From: Clostridium_AD sp050717535
Lineage (GTDB): Bacteria > Bacillota > Clostridia > Clostridiales > Clostridiaceae
Direction of reading: 5' to 3'
Assembly (NCBI RefSeq): GCF_050717535.1
Contig: NZ_JBOITM010000084.1
Span: forward strand, 1-64,000
DNA: 64,000 bases
A program made the translations under genes and the position numbers. Numbering within the stretch: position 1 is the first letter of the stretch; the number at the start of each line of letters is the position of its first letter. Of this stretch, positions 16,884 to 25,399 are shown piece by piece. The notes under the pieces are model-generated. The model worked only from the letters and a program-made list of their open reading frames with translations. It did not search any database and was not told the DNA's origin.

Positions 16884-16940
16884 TTGACAAATAACTGGTA
16901 TACAGATATACTTTGATTATCAAAGTATTTGAAAATCAAA
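16884..16940 (+). promoter_or_regulatory. fab operon promoter with twin FabT-type operators
   Basis: TTGACA (16884-16889), 17 bases, TATACT (16907-16912). Boxes TTTGATTATCAAA (16912-16924) and TTTGAAAATCAAA (16928-16940) follow. The first extends to a 21-bp palindrome (16909-16929). Being just upstream of the repressor gene, this indicates autoregulation. Confidence 0.88.
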
Positions 16941-16961
16941 GTATAGGAAATGGTGATAAAC

Positions 16962-17414
16962 ATGAGCAAATGTGTTGGAGTTGTCAATGAACTTCTAGTA
17001 GAAACCTTTAATGATATAATGCAAATAGAACAGAAGGCTCTTAAAGAAGGGGTACTTAATGATTTATCAATAACAGAAATTCATACTATTGATGCTATAG
17101 GAATGTACGAATTTAGAACTATGACACAAGTATCCCAAGATCTTAAAATAACTTTAGGCACTCTTACTACAGCTATAAGCAAACTTATGAAAAAGGGTTA
17201 TGTAGATAGAAAAAGAGGCGAAGAAGATAGAAGATCAGTAATGATTGCTCTTACTAGAAAAGGAAAACTAGCCTATAGAATACATAACAAATTTCATTCA
17301 AATATGGTGCATGCAACTATAGATGGTCTTAATGATGAAGAAGAAGAGATATTAATAAAATCTCTTGAAAAATTAAACAATTTCTTCAAAGAAAAATACA
17401 AATTAGAAGGTTAA
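16962..17414 (+). CDS. fabT: FabT-type MarR repressor of fatty acid synthesis
   Basis: This 150-residue MarR protein has a winged helix-turn-helix (FRTMTQVSQDLKITLGTLTTAISKLMKKGYVDRKRGEEDRRSVMIALTRKG) and flanking dimerisation helices. In streptococci and relatives FabT binds TTTGA...TCAAA palindromes and represses the fab genes, helped by long acyl-ACP. The operator boxes here match that. The start is taken at 16962, because GGTGAT is correctly spaced from it while the in-frame ATG at 16950 follows AGGA by only one base. It is the first gene of the operon, 18 bases before fabH. Confidence 0.92.
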   Translation: MSKCVGVVNELLVETFNDIMQIEQKALKEGVLNDLSITEIHTIDAIGMYEFRTMTQVSQDLKITLGTLTTAISKLMKKGYVDRKRGEEDRRSVMIALTRKGKLAYRIHNKFHSNMVHATIDGLNDEEEEILIKSLEKLNNFFKEKYKLEG

Positions 17415-17432
17415 TGAAAGGAGCGCTAAGTA

Positions 17433-18416
17433 ATGAATGAGGTACAAATAATTGGTACAGGAAGTTATGCTCCTCTAAATATAATGACTAATAATCAGTT
17501 ATCAGAAATTGTAGATACTTCTGATGAATGGATAATTTCAAGAACCGGCATCAAGCAAAGACATATATCACAAGGGGAGAACACTTCTGATTTAGCCACA
17601 AAAGCAGCATTAGAGGCATTAAAAGATGCTAATATTAAAGCTGAAGATATAGATTTAATAATCCTTGCAAGTACATCCCCAGATCAATTTGTTCCAGCTA
17701 CTGCATGCATAGTTCAAGGGAATATAGGAGCTGTTAACGCTATGGCCTTTGATATATCAGCAGCATGCACAGGTTTTATATTTGCTCTTAATATAGCAAT
17801 GCAATTCTTAAAAACTGGTAACCGTAAGCACGCATTAATAATAGGTGCAGAGGTATTATCAAAGATTGTTGATTGGACAGATAGAAATACTTGTATACTA
17901 TTTGGGGATGGTGCAGGAGCAGCAGTACTTGAAGCAGGTAGTGTAAGAGGAATTATTTCCGTGGATTCAGCTTCAGAAGGACAAAAATCTCATTTTTTAA
18001 CTTGTTCAACTGTAGATGTGAAAAATACTTTTACAAGTGGACATGAAGATTTTAAAGCTACAATAAGTATGGATGGCAAGGAAATCTTTAAGTTTGCAGT
18101 AAATACTATTGTAAAAAGTATAAATAAAATCTTAAATGATAATAATTATACTTTAGAAGATATTAAATATGTGGTTTGCCATCAAGCAAATTTCAGAATA
18201 ATAGATTTTGTTGTAAAAAGATTGAAAGCTGACAAAGACAAGTTCTTTGTAAACTTAGATAAGTATGGAAATACTTCAGCAGCAAGTATAGCTATAGCAT
18301 TAGACGAAATGAATAAAACAAATTTACTTACAGCTGGAGATAAAATTATACTTGTAGGCTTTGGTGGTGGATTAACCTACGGAGCTTCATTAATAGAATG
18401 GACAATTAACAAATAA
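17433..18416 (+). CDS. fabH: Beta-ketoacyl-ACP synthase III
   Basis: This 327-residue protein is of usual length. The catalytic triad is visible: Cys in ISAACTGFIFAL, His in VVCHQANFRI and Asn in GNTSAASIA. The C-terminal GFGGGLTYGASL is typical. It condenses acetyl-CoA (or branched acyl-CoA) with malonyl-ACP to start each chain. AGGAGCG sits before the ATG. Confidence 0.97.
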   Translation: MNEVQIIGTGSYAPLNIMTNNQLSEIVDTSDEWIISRTGIKQRHISQGENTSDLATKAALEALKDANIKAEDIDLIILASTSPDQFVPATACIVQGNIGAVNAMAFDISAACTGFIFALNIAMQFLKTGNRKHALIIGAEVLSKIVDWTDRNTCILFGDGAGAAVLEAGSVRGIISVDSASEGQKSHFLTCSTVDVKNTFTSGHEDFKATISMDGKEIFKFAVNTIVKSINKILNDNNYTLEDIKYVVCHQANFRIIDFVVKRLKADKDKFFVNLDKYGNTSAASIAIALDEMNKTNLLTAGDKIILVGFGGGLTYGASLIEWTINK

Positions 18417-18436
18417 AATATTAGGAGGAATTAATA

Positions 18437-18667
18437 ATGGTATTTGAAAAAGTTAAAAAGGTAATAGTTGAACAATTAGGAATAGATGAGGTAGAGGTTA
18501 CAATGGAGGCAAATTTTGCAGATGATTTAGGAGTAGATTCTCTTGAAATATTTGAAATTGTAATGTCACTTGAGGAAGCTTTTGAGATTGAAATACCAAA
18601 TGAAGATATAGAAAATATTAATGATGTAAAAGGAATTGTTAAATATATAGAAGCAAAACTTAAATAA
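18437..18667 (+). CDS. acpP: Acyl carrier protein
   Basis: This 76-residue acidic protein has the phosphopantetheine attachment motif DDLGVDSLEIFEIVM (Ser35). It carries the growing acyl chain between the Fab enzymes. AGGAGG precedes the start. It is followed not by a short linker but by 176 bases containing a structured element with a terminator, which would let acpP be made in excess of the genes behind it. Confidence 0.97.
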   Translation: MVFEKVKKVIVEQLGIDEVEVTMEANFADDLGVDSLEIFEIVMSLEEAFEIEIPNEDIENINDVKGIVKYIEAKLK

Positions 18668-18677
18668 TAGAAATTGT

Positions 18678-18806
18678 GGGTTAGATAATTATAGAGCTGA
18701 ACTACTAAGTATAATAAAATTTAGTTTTTTTCAGTATGTTAAAAAGTATATATTACATTAAATGTAGTTCGGTAATATATACTTTTTTTCTATAATTATC
18801 TAGCCC
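18678..18806 (+). promoter_or_regulatory. Structured RNA element with internal terminator between acpP and fabK
   Basis: An outer 17-bp stem pairs 18678-18694 with 18790-18806 (one G-U pair). Inside lie a 10-bp hairpin (CTGAA..ACTAA at 18697-18708 with TTAGT..TTCAG at 18721-18734) and a perfect 16-bp hairpin (18741-18756 with 18772-18787) ending in a run of seven T, i.e. an intrinsic terminator. The loop of the terminator (GTAGTTC, 18764-18770) can also pair with GAACTAC (18699-18705) in the first hairpin. The whole is a three-way junction that could attenuate the distal operon or set mRNA processing. A MITE-like inserted element is an alternative reading. Confidence 0.7.
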
Positions 18807-18843
18807 TAACTATATGGTTTTAAGGAATCAAAGGAGGGGTAAA

Positions 18844-19776
18844 ATGTTTAATTCTGTATTTTTTGAAGATTTAGGTATAAAGTATCCAATAATACAAGGT
18901 GGAATGGCTTGGGTTGCAGATAGTAGTTTGGCATCAGCAGTATCTAATGCAGGGGGCCTCGGTATTATAGCAGCAGCAAATGCGCCCACTGATTATATAA
19001 GAGATGAAATTAGAAAAGCAAAGAAGTTAACAGATAAACCTTTTGGTGTGAATATAATGCTACTAAGTGATAACGCAGAAGAAATTGCACATCTTGTATG
19101 CGAAGAAGGGGTTAAGGTAGTAACTACAGGGGCAGGTAATCCAGGAAAATACATGGATCTTTGGAAAGAACATGGGATTAAGGTAATACCAGTAGTAGCT
19201 TCTGTAGCATTGGCTAAGCGTATGGAGAGAGCTGGAGCAGATGCAGTCATTGCAGAAGGTTGTGAATCTGGAGGACATATAGGTGAACTTACTACTATGG
19301 CACTAGTTCCTCAAGTTGTTGATGGAGTTAATATTCCAGTAATTGCAGCAGGTGGCATAGGGGATGGGCGTGGCGTGGCAGCAGCATTTATGCTTGGAGT
19401 ACAGGGAGTTCAAGTAGGAACAAGATTTTTAGTAGCAAATGAGTGTACAATTCATGAGAATTACAAAAAAAAGGTATTAGGAGCAAAGGACATAGATTCT
19501 GTGGTTACAGGAAGACCTACAGGCCACCCAGTTAGGGTTTTAAAAAATAAGTTATCAAGACAATTTCAGAAGCTTGAAAAGGAAAATGTATCAGTAGAGG
19601 TTTTAGAAGAACTTGGACGAGGATGTCTACAAAGGGCAGTTAAAGAAGGCGATATCGAGATGGGATCCGTTTTGGCAGGACAAATTGCAGGTCTTGTAAA
19701 GAAAGAACAAAGTTGCAAAGAAATTATAGAAGAGATGTTTACTCAGGCAGAGGAAACTATAAAAAAACTTAGATAA
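18844..19776 (+). CDS. fabK: Enoyl-ACP reductase II (FMN dependent)
   Basis: This 310-residue FMN barrel has YPIIQGGMAWVADSSLASAVSNAGGLGII, AEGCESGGHIG and VIAAGGIGDGRGVAAAFMLGVQGVQVGTRF. FabK reduces trans-2-enoyl-ACP in the last step of each elongation cycle and replaces FabI, making such bacteria insensitive to triclosan. The start is at 18844, following AAAGGAGGGG; the in-frame start at 18814 lies just past the right arm of the RNA element. Confidence 0.96.
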   Translation: MFNSVFFEDLGIKYPIIQGGMAWVADSSLASAVSNAGGLGIIAAANAPTDYIRDEIRKAKKLTDKPFGVNIMLLSDNAEEIAHLVCEEGVKVVTTGAGNPGKYMDLWKEHGIKVIPVVASVALAKRMERAGADAVIAEGCESGGHIGELTTMALVPQVVDGVNIPVIAAGGIGDGRGVAAAFMLGVQGVQVGTRFLVANECTIHENYKKKVLGAKDIDSVVTGRPTGHPVRVLKNKLSRQFQKLEKENVSVEVLEELGRGCLQRAVKEGDIEMGSVLAGQIAGLVKKEQSCKEIIEEMFTQAEETIKKLR

Positions 19777-19823
19777 AAAATAATGATATTATTTCACATA
19801 GATGATAATAAGGGAGGAAAATT

Positions 19824-20780
19824 ATGAGTAAAATTGCTTTTATTTTTCCAGGACAGGGAGCTCAATATATTGGAATGGGTAAGGAATTATTTGAGAATAT
19901 AGAGGTTTGTAAAAATATATTTAAGATTGCAGATAAAGAGCTGGGTTTTGAATTAAGCAAACTTTGTTTCGAAGGAACACAAGAGGAACTAAATATTACG
20001 GAGAATACTCAACCGGCTATTTTAACTACTAGTATAGCAGCTCTTATGGCATTAGCTCAGCATGGTATAAAGTGCGATGTAACTGCAGGACTTAGTCTTG
20101 GAGAGTATTCAGCACTAGTTTGCAGTGGAGTTATGGATTTTGTGGATGCTGTAAAACTTGTTAAAAAGCGTGGGAAATTTATGCAAGAGGCAGTGCCAGT
20201 AGGAATAGGAACTATGGCAGCTATAATAGGCCTTACGACAGGTTGTGTTGAAGAAATTTGTAGTGAGGCTAGAACTTCTGGCATAGTAGAGATCTCTAAT
20301 TTAAATTGCCCAGGGCAAATAGTAATTGCCGGGGAAATAGTTGCGGTAGAACATGCTTGCGCAGCAGCAATAGAAAAAGGTGCAAGAAAAGCAGTTATTT
20401 TACCAGTAAGTGCACCTTTTCATACTTCTATGTTAAAACCCGCAGCAGAAAAATTGGAAATTGAGCTTAAAAATATAAATCTTAAAGAAATGACTATTCC
20501 AGTAATGTCAAATGTAAACGGTGATTATGTAAAGAGTAAGGGCGATATAAAATCTAATTTAAAACTTCAAGTTATGAGTTCTGTTTTATGGGAAACAATT
20601 ATAAGAAATATGATAAAGGATGGTGTTGATACCTTCGTAGAGATAGGACCAGGCAAGGTATTACGTGGCTTTATTAAAAATATAGATAGAAAACTTACAG
20701 TGGTGAATGTAGAAGATATGGCATCTTTAGACAAAGCTGTCTCCACATTAAATAAAGTAGTACAATTACATAAACAGTAG
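19824..20780 (+). CDS. fabD: Malonyl-CoA:ACP transacylase
   Basis: This 318-residue protein has FPGQGAQYIGMGKEL at the N-terminus, the catalytic Ser in GLSLGEYSAL and His in PVSAPFHTSML. It loads malonyl groups onto ACP. GGGAGG lies at 19813-19818. It is part of the fab operon, 47 bases after fabK. Confidence 0.97.
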   Translation: MSKIAFIFPGQGAQYIGMGKELFENIEVCKNIFKIADKELGFELSKLCFEGTQEELNITENTQPAILTTSIAALMALAQHGIKCDVTAGLSLGEYSALVCSGVMDFVDAVKLVKKRGKFMQEAVPVGIGTMAAIIGLTTGCVEEICSEARTSGIVEISNLNCPGQIVIAGEIVAVEHACAAAIEKGARKAVILPVSAPFHTSMLKPAAEKLEIELKNINLKEMTIPVMSNVNGDYVKSKGDIKSNLKLQVMSSVLWETIIRNMIKDGVDTFVEIGPGKVLRGFIKNIDRKLTVVNVEDMASLDKAVSTLNKVVQLHKQ

Positions 20781-20881
20781 AATTACTTAAATTCCAAAAT
20801 TCATTAATTAACAAAACTGTTTAATAAGCACAACTAATGAAGAGATAAAATCACTATAAACATGTAAAGGAGCACGGATAT

Positions 20882-21625
20882 ATGTTAAAGGGAAAAACAG
20901 CAGTAGTAACAGGAGCTAGTCGAGGCATTGGAAGAGCCATAGCAATAAAGCTAGCAAAACTTGGAGCAAATATAGTTGTTAATTATAGAAATAGTGTAGA
21001 TGCGGTGCAGGAAGTAGTTAAAGAAATAGAAGCTTTTGGAGTTAAAGCACTAGCTGTTCAGGCTGATATAAGTAGTTATAGTGATGTAGAGTTTATGATG
21101 AAAAAATGTATTGAAGAATTCGGAAGTTTAGATATTCTAGTTAATAATGCTGGCATAACAAAAGATGGGCTTTTAATGAGAATGAAGGAAGAGGACTTTG
21201 ATAGTGTTATAGATATTAATCTAAAGGGTGCTTTTAATTGCACAAGGCATGTATCATCCATAATGCTTAAACAAAGAAGTGGGAGAATAATAAATATATC
21301 CTCAGTGTCTGGACTTACAGGTAATGCTGGCCAAGTAAATTACTGCGCTGCTAAGGCAGGAGTAATAGGAATGACTAAGGCTGTGGCTAGAGAATTTGGG
21401 GGTCGCGGAGTTACTTGTAATGCAGTAGCACCAGGATATATTCAAACAGACATGACTGTGGCTTTGCCTGCGAAAGTAGTGGATGTTATAATGAGCACTA
21501 TTCCACTAAAGAGACTTGGCATGCCTGAAGATGTAGCAAATGCAGTAGCATTTTTAGCCTCAGAGGAAGCGGCGTATATAACAGGTCAGGTTATAAATGT
21601 AGATGGCGGAATGGTAATGCAGTAG
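20882..21625 (+). CDS. fabG: 3-oxoacyl-ACP reductase
   Basis: This 247-residue short-chain dehydrogenase has the NADP-binding GASRGIGRAIA, NNAG (VNNAGITKDGLL), catalytic Ser (ISSVSG) and Y-x-x-x-K (YCAAKAG). It reduces 3-oxoacyl-ACP. The 101-base gap before it has no evident signal apart from the ribosome site (AAAGGAGC). Confidence 0.97.
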   Translation: MLKGKTAVVTGASRGIGRAIAIKLAKLGANIVVNYRNSVDAVQEVVKEIEAFGVKALAVQADISSYSDVEFMMKKCIEEFGSLDILVNNAGITKDGLLMRMKEEDFDSVIDINLKGAFNCTRHVSSIMLKQRSGRIINISSVSGLTGNAGQVNYCAAKAGVIGMTKAVAREFGGRGVTCNAVAPGYIQTDMTVALPAKVVDVIMSTIPLKRLGMPEDVANAVAFLASEEAAYITGQVINVDGGMVMQ

Positions 21626-21677
21626 AAAAGACGGTTAATATAGCACTTATAGGTGATATTAAAGGAGGTTTCATTTT

Positions 21678-22919
21678 ATGAAAAATAGAGTTGTTATAAC
21701 AGGAATGGGAGCAGTTACTCCTATAGGAAATGATGTAGTTAATTTTTGGGATAATGTAAAACTAGGCACTTGTGGCATAGATATAATTAAGTCTTTTGAT
21801 ATTTCAGAATACAAATGTAAAATGGGTGCAGAGGTCAAAGACTTTGATGTAACAGTTGCACTTGGCATTAGAGAAGCTAGAAAAATGGATAAATATTGTC
21901 AATATGCAATGGTGGCTGCTGATGAAGCAGTTAAAAATTCTGGACTTGACCTACAAGCTATAGATAGTGAAAAATTAGCAGTAATAGTTGGATCAGGAAT
22001 AGGTGGAATTGGAACTATTGAGAAAGAGCATGCAAAGCTTATGGAAAAAGGGCCGAGCAGAGTATCTCCATATTTAATACCTATGATAATAGGCAATATG
22101 GCAGCTGGAAACATTGCAATAAAGTATGGTGCTAAAGGTATGTGCTCAAGTGTAGTTACGGCTTGCGCCACAGGAACTAATGCAATAGGAGATGCTTTTC
22201 ACCTCATTCAAGATGGAAGAGCAGACATAATAATAGCTGGAGGGGCAGAAGGGTCAATAACACCACTTGCACTGGCGGGATTTACCTCTTTAACAGCTTT
22301 AACTAAAAGTGAAGATCCACTAAGAGCATCTATTCCTTTTGATAAAGAAAGGTCTGGTTTTGTTATGGGAGAGGGCGCAGGTATAGTTATACTTGAATCT
22401 TTAGAGCATGCAAAAAAAAGAAATGCAAAAATATATGCTGAGATGAAGGGTTATGGTGCAACTTGTGATGCCTATCATATTACTTCACCATCACCAGATG
22501 GCGATGGTGCAGCAAGAGCAATGATAATGGCGCTTAAAGATGCAGATGTTAAGCCTTGCGAAGTATCATATATCAATGCACATGGAACAAGTACTCCATA
22601 CAATGACAAGTTTGAAACTGTAGCTATAAAATCTGCCTTTGGAGAATCTGCATATAAAATACCTATAAGTTCAACAAAATCTATGACTGGACACCTACTT
22701 GGAGCATCAGGAGCAATAGAAGCCATAGTATGTATAAAAGCCTTAGAAGAAGGTTTTATACCAGCAACTATAGGATATAGTGTTCCAGATGAAGATTGTG
22801 ATTTAGATTACGTTCCAAACATTGGAAGAGAGCAGCAGCTTAAATATACAATGTCAAATTCACTAGGATTTGGTGGTCACAATGCTTCAATATTATTTGA
22901 AAAATGGGATGGTAAATAA
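21678..22919 (+). CDS. fabF: Beta-ketoacyl-ACP synthase II
   Basis: This 413-residue condensing enzyme has the active-site Cys in TACATGTNAIGDA and His in INAHGTSTPYND and SMTGHLLGASGA. It performs chain elongation and, in organisms without FabB, all later condensations. AAAGGAGG precedes the ATG. It ends two bases before accB, a probable coupling. Confidence 0.97.
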   Translation: MKNRVVITGMGAVTPIGNDVVNFWDNVKLGTCGIDIIKSFDISEYKCKMGAEVKDFDVTVALGIREARKMDKYCQYAMVAADEAVKNSGLDLQAIDSEKLAVIVGSGIGGIGTIEKEHAKLMEKGPSRVSPYLIPMIIGNMAAGNIAIKYGAKGMCSSVVTACATGTNAIGDAFHLIQDGRADIIIAGGAEGSITPLALAGFTSLTALTKSEDPLRASIPFDKERSGFVMGEGAGIVILESLEHAKKRNAKIYAEMKGYGATCDAYHITSPSPDGDGAARAMIMALKDADVKPCEVSYINAHGTSTPYNDKFETVAIKSAFGESAYKIPISSTKSMTGHLLGASGAIEAIVCIKALEEGFIPATIGYSVPDEDCDLDYVPNIGREQQLKYTMSNSLGFGGHNASILFEKWDGK

Positions 22920-22921
22920 TT

Positions 22922-23440
22922 ATGGATTATAAAAATATTGAAGAGTTAATAAAAACCGTTAGTGATTCACAGCTTACATTATTTGAAATTGAGACAGAAG
23001 GTATTAAAATAAAGATGGAGAAAAAAGAGAAGCAGGTAGTGGTAGAGAGAGCGCCTGCATCGGAAGTGCCTGCTAAATCAGTTATTGAGGATTCAATAAC
23101 TAGCAAAAATATAGCTACCAATCCAATGATAGCAGAAAACCTAGATAGCAAAACAGCTAGTGCTATTGAAAATGTAGCCGAGATAATACCAGATAAAAAT
23201 ATATTTATAGTTAAATCACCTATTGTTGGGACTGTGTATTCTTCACCTAGCGCAGAATTACAAAACTTTGTTGAAATTGGTTCTGTAGTTAAAAAGGGAG
23301 ATATTCTTTGTATTTTAGAAGCTATGAAGCTTATGAATGAGATTGAAAGTGAAGTAGATGGAGAAGTTGTAGAAGTATTAGTTTCAAATGAAGATATGGT
23401 AGAGTACGGACAGCCACTATTTAAAATACGTAAAAAATAG
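22922..23440 (+). CDS. accB: Acetyl-CoA carboxylase biotin carboxyl carrier protein
   Basis: This 172-residue protein has a C-terminal biotinyl domain with the biotinylation motif EAMKLMNEIES and a Pro/Ala-poor variable linker (residues 40-90). It carries CO2 between AccC and AccA/AccD. Its ATG lies two bases past the fabF stop; it has no good ribosome site of its own, which supports coupling to fabF. Confidence 0.96.
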   Translation: MDYKNIEELIKTVSDSQLTLFEIETEGIKIKMEKKEKQVVVERAPASEVPAKSVIEDSITSKNIATNPMIAENLDSKTASAIENVAEIIPDKNIFIVKSPIVGTVYSSPSAELQNFVEIGSVVKKGDILCILEAMKLMNEIESEVDGEVVEVLVSNEDMVEYGQPLFKIRKK

Positions 23441-23503
23441 GTGCTAAAAGTCAATTTTAAAATATCAGTTGTCCATTGATTTAATTTTTAGAAAGGTGGA
23501 AGA

Positions 23504-23959
23504 ATGTATATGGAAGATATAAAAGGTACTACTTTAAATATAAAACAAATTCAAGAGATTATCCCTCATAGATATCCATTTTTATTTGTGGATAAAATAG
23601 AGGAATTAGAGCCAGGAAAAAGAGCTGTAGGCTATAAGAATATTACTATGAATGAGTATTTCTTTCAAGGTCATTTTAAAGCGGAGCCTATACTACCAGG
23701 AGTCATAATTATTGAAGCTCTAGCACAGGTTGGAGCAGTGGCACTTTTAAGTATGGAAGACTATAAAGGTAAAATTGCTTACTTTGGTGGAATAAATAAA
23801 GCTAGATTCAGAAAAAAAGTTGTTCCTGGAGATGTGCTTAGACTGGAAGTAGAAATAATCAAAATGAAGGGACCTGTTGGAATTGGTAAGGCAGTAGCTA
23901 CAGTAAATGGAGAAAAGGTTGCAGAAGCTGAAATTACGTTTGCAGTAGGGATTGAATAA
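23504..23959 (+). CDS. fabZ: 3-hydroxyacyl-ACP dehydratase
   Basis: This 151-residue hot-dog protein has the catalytic His in IIPHRYPFLFVD and Glu in PILPGVIIIEALAQ. It dehydrates 3-hydroxyacyl-ACP. AAGGTGG lies 4 bases from the ATG at 23504 and 10 from the in-frame ATG at 23510, so the exact start is open by two residues. Confidence 0.97.
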   Translation: MYMEDIKGTTLNIKQIQEIIPHRYPFLFVDKIEELEPGKRAVGYKNITMNEYFFQGHFKAEPILPGVIIIEALAQVGAVALLSMEDYKGKIAYFGGINKARFRKKVVPGDVLRLEVEIIKMKGPVGIGKAVATVNGEKVAEAEITFAVGIE

Positions 23960-23988
23960 TAATTTTGAGTGCAGGGAAGGTAAATAAT

Positions 23989-25335
23989 ATGTTTAAGAAG
24001 ATATTAATTGCTAATAGAGGCGAAATAGCAGTAAGAATAATTAGGGCTTGTCATGAAATGGGTATTCAAACTGTGGCAGTATATTCTGAGGCTGATAAAA
24101 CTGCTCTTCATACACAAATGGCAGATGAGGCAGTTTGTATTGGACCTGCTAAATCGAAGGATAGTTATTTAAATATGCAAAACATTTTAAGTGCCACAGT
24201 GCTTACAGGTGCAGAGGCAATTCATCCGGGTTATGGGTTCTTATCTGAAAATAGTAAGTTTGCACAGATGTGTGAGGAATGTAATATAAAATATATAGGG
24301 CCAAGTTCCCAGAATATTGATAATATGGGTAACAAGTTAAAGGCAAGAGAAATTATGATAATAGCTGGTGTGCCAGTAGTTCCTGGGTCAGATGGATCAA
24401 TTGACTCTGAAATAGAAGCAATAAGTTCTGCGCAAAAAATAGGATACCCTGTAATGATAAAGGCTTCAGCAGGTGGAGGCGGACGTGGGATAAGGGTTGT
24501 TACAAAAGAAGAAGATCTTATACCTGCATATAATACCGCAAGAGCAGAATCAAAAACTGCATTTGGTGATGACACGATGTACATGGAAAAATTTATTGAA
24601 GAGCCAAGACATATAGAGTTTCAAATACTTGCAGATGAGCATGGAAATATTGTTCATCTTGGTGAACGTGATTGTTCTGTTCAAAGGAGAAATCAGAAGG
24701 TAATAGAAGAGGCGCCAGGAGCTGCAATGACCCGAGAACTTAGAAAACAGATGGGTGAGGTTGCGGTTAAGGCGGCTAAATCTATTAATTATAAAAATGC
24801 TGGGACTATAGAGTTTTTATTAGATAAGCATGGAAAATATTATTTTATGGAGATGAATACTCGTATACAGGTAGAGCATCCAATAACAGAGATGATCACT
24901 GGGGTAGATTTGGTTAAAGAACAGATAAACATTTCTTCGGGACAAGTGCTCAAATATAAACAAGAGGACATAAAAATTCAGGGGCATGCTATAGAATGTA
25001 GGATAAATGCAGAAAATCCTAATAGAAATTTTATGCCTTGTCCAGGTGAAATAAAATCACTTCATCTTCCTGGAGGAAATGGAGTAAGAATTGATAGTGC
25101 GGCATATCAAGGATACAAAATTCCACCTACTTATGACTCTATGATAGGGAAACTTATTGTTCATGGAAGAGATAGAAACGAGGCGCTATGTAAAATGAGA
25201 AGGGCCTTAGGGGAATTTATAATAGAAGGTGTTGATACTAATATAGATTTCCAATTTAAAATAATAAATAATGAAAACTTTATTAAAGGAAAATTTGATA
25301 CTAGTTTTATAAGTAAAGAATTTAAGGATCTTTAA
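23989..25335 (+). CDS. accC: Acetyl-CoA carboxylase biotin carboxylase subunit
   Basis: This 448-residue ATP-grasp enzyme has ILIANRGEIAVRIIRA at the N-terminus, the glycine-rich KASAGGGGRG, and catalytic MNTRIQVEHPITEMITG. It carboxylates biotin on AccB. The start at 23989 is supported by GGGAAGG 8 bases upstream; the in-frame start at 23965 would overlap the ribosome site and adds eight unlike residues. Confidence 0.97.
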   Translation: MFKKILIANRGEIAVRIIRACHEMGIQTVAVYSEADKTALHTQMADEAVCIGPAKSKDSYLNMQNILSATVLTGAEAIHPGYGFLSENSKFAQMCEECNIKYIGPSSQNIDNMGNKLKAREIMIIAGVPVVPGSDGSIDSEIEAISSAQKIGYPVMIKASAGGGGRGIRVVTKEEDLIPAYNTARAESKTAFGDDTMYMEKFIEEPRHIEFQILADEHGNIVHLGERDCSVQRRNQKVIEEAPGAAMTRELRKQMGEVAVKAAKSINYKNAGTIEFLLDKHGKYYFMEMNTRIQVEHPITEMITGVDLVKEQINISSGQVLKYKQEDIKIQGHAIECRINAENPNRNFMPCPGEIKSLHLPGGNGVRIDSAAYQGYKIPPTYDSMIGKLIVHGRDRNEALCKMRRALGEFIIEGVDTNIDFQFKIINNENFIKGKFDTSFISKEFKDL

Positions 25336-25399
25336 AAAGTAGCTAAATGCATGCATCCATTGTAGGTAGTGTAGTGTGTTTTTAGAAAGGGGTAGTTAT

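Noticed and set aside
22927..23454. 175-codon antisense frame opposite accB
   Set aside because: It is a shadow of accB with low-complexity Ser/Ile content and no ribosome site.
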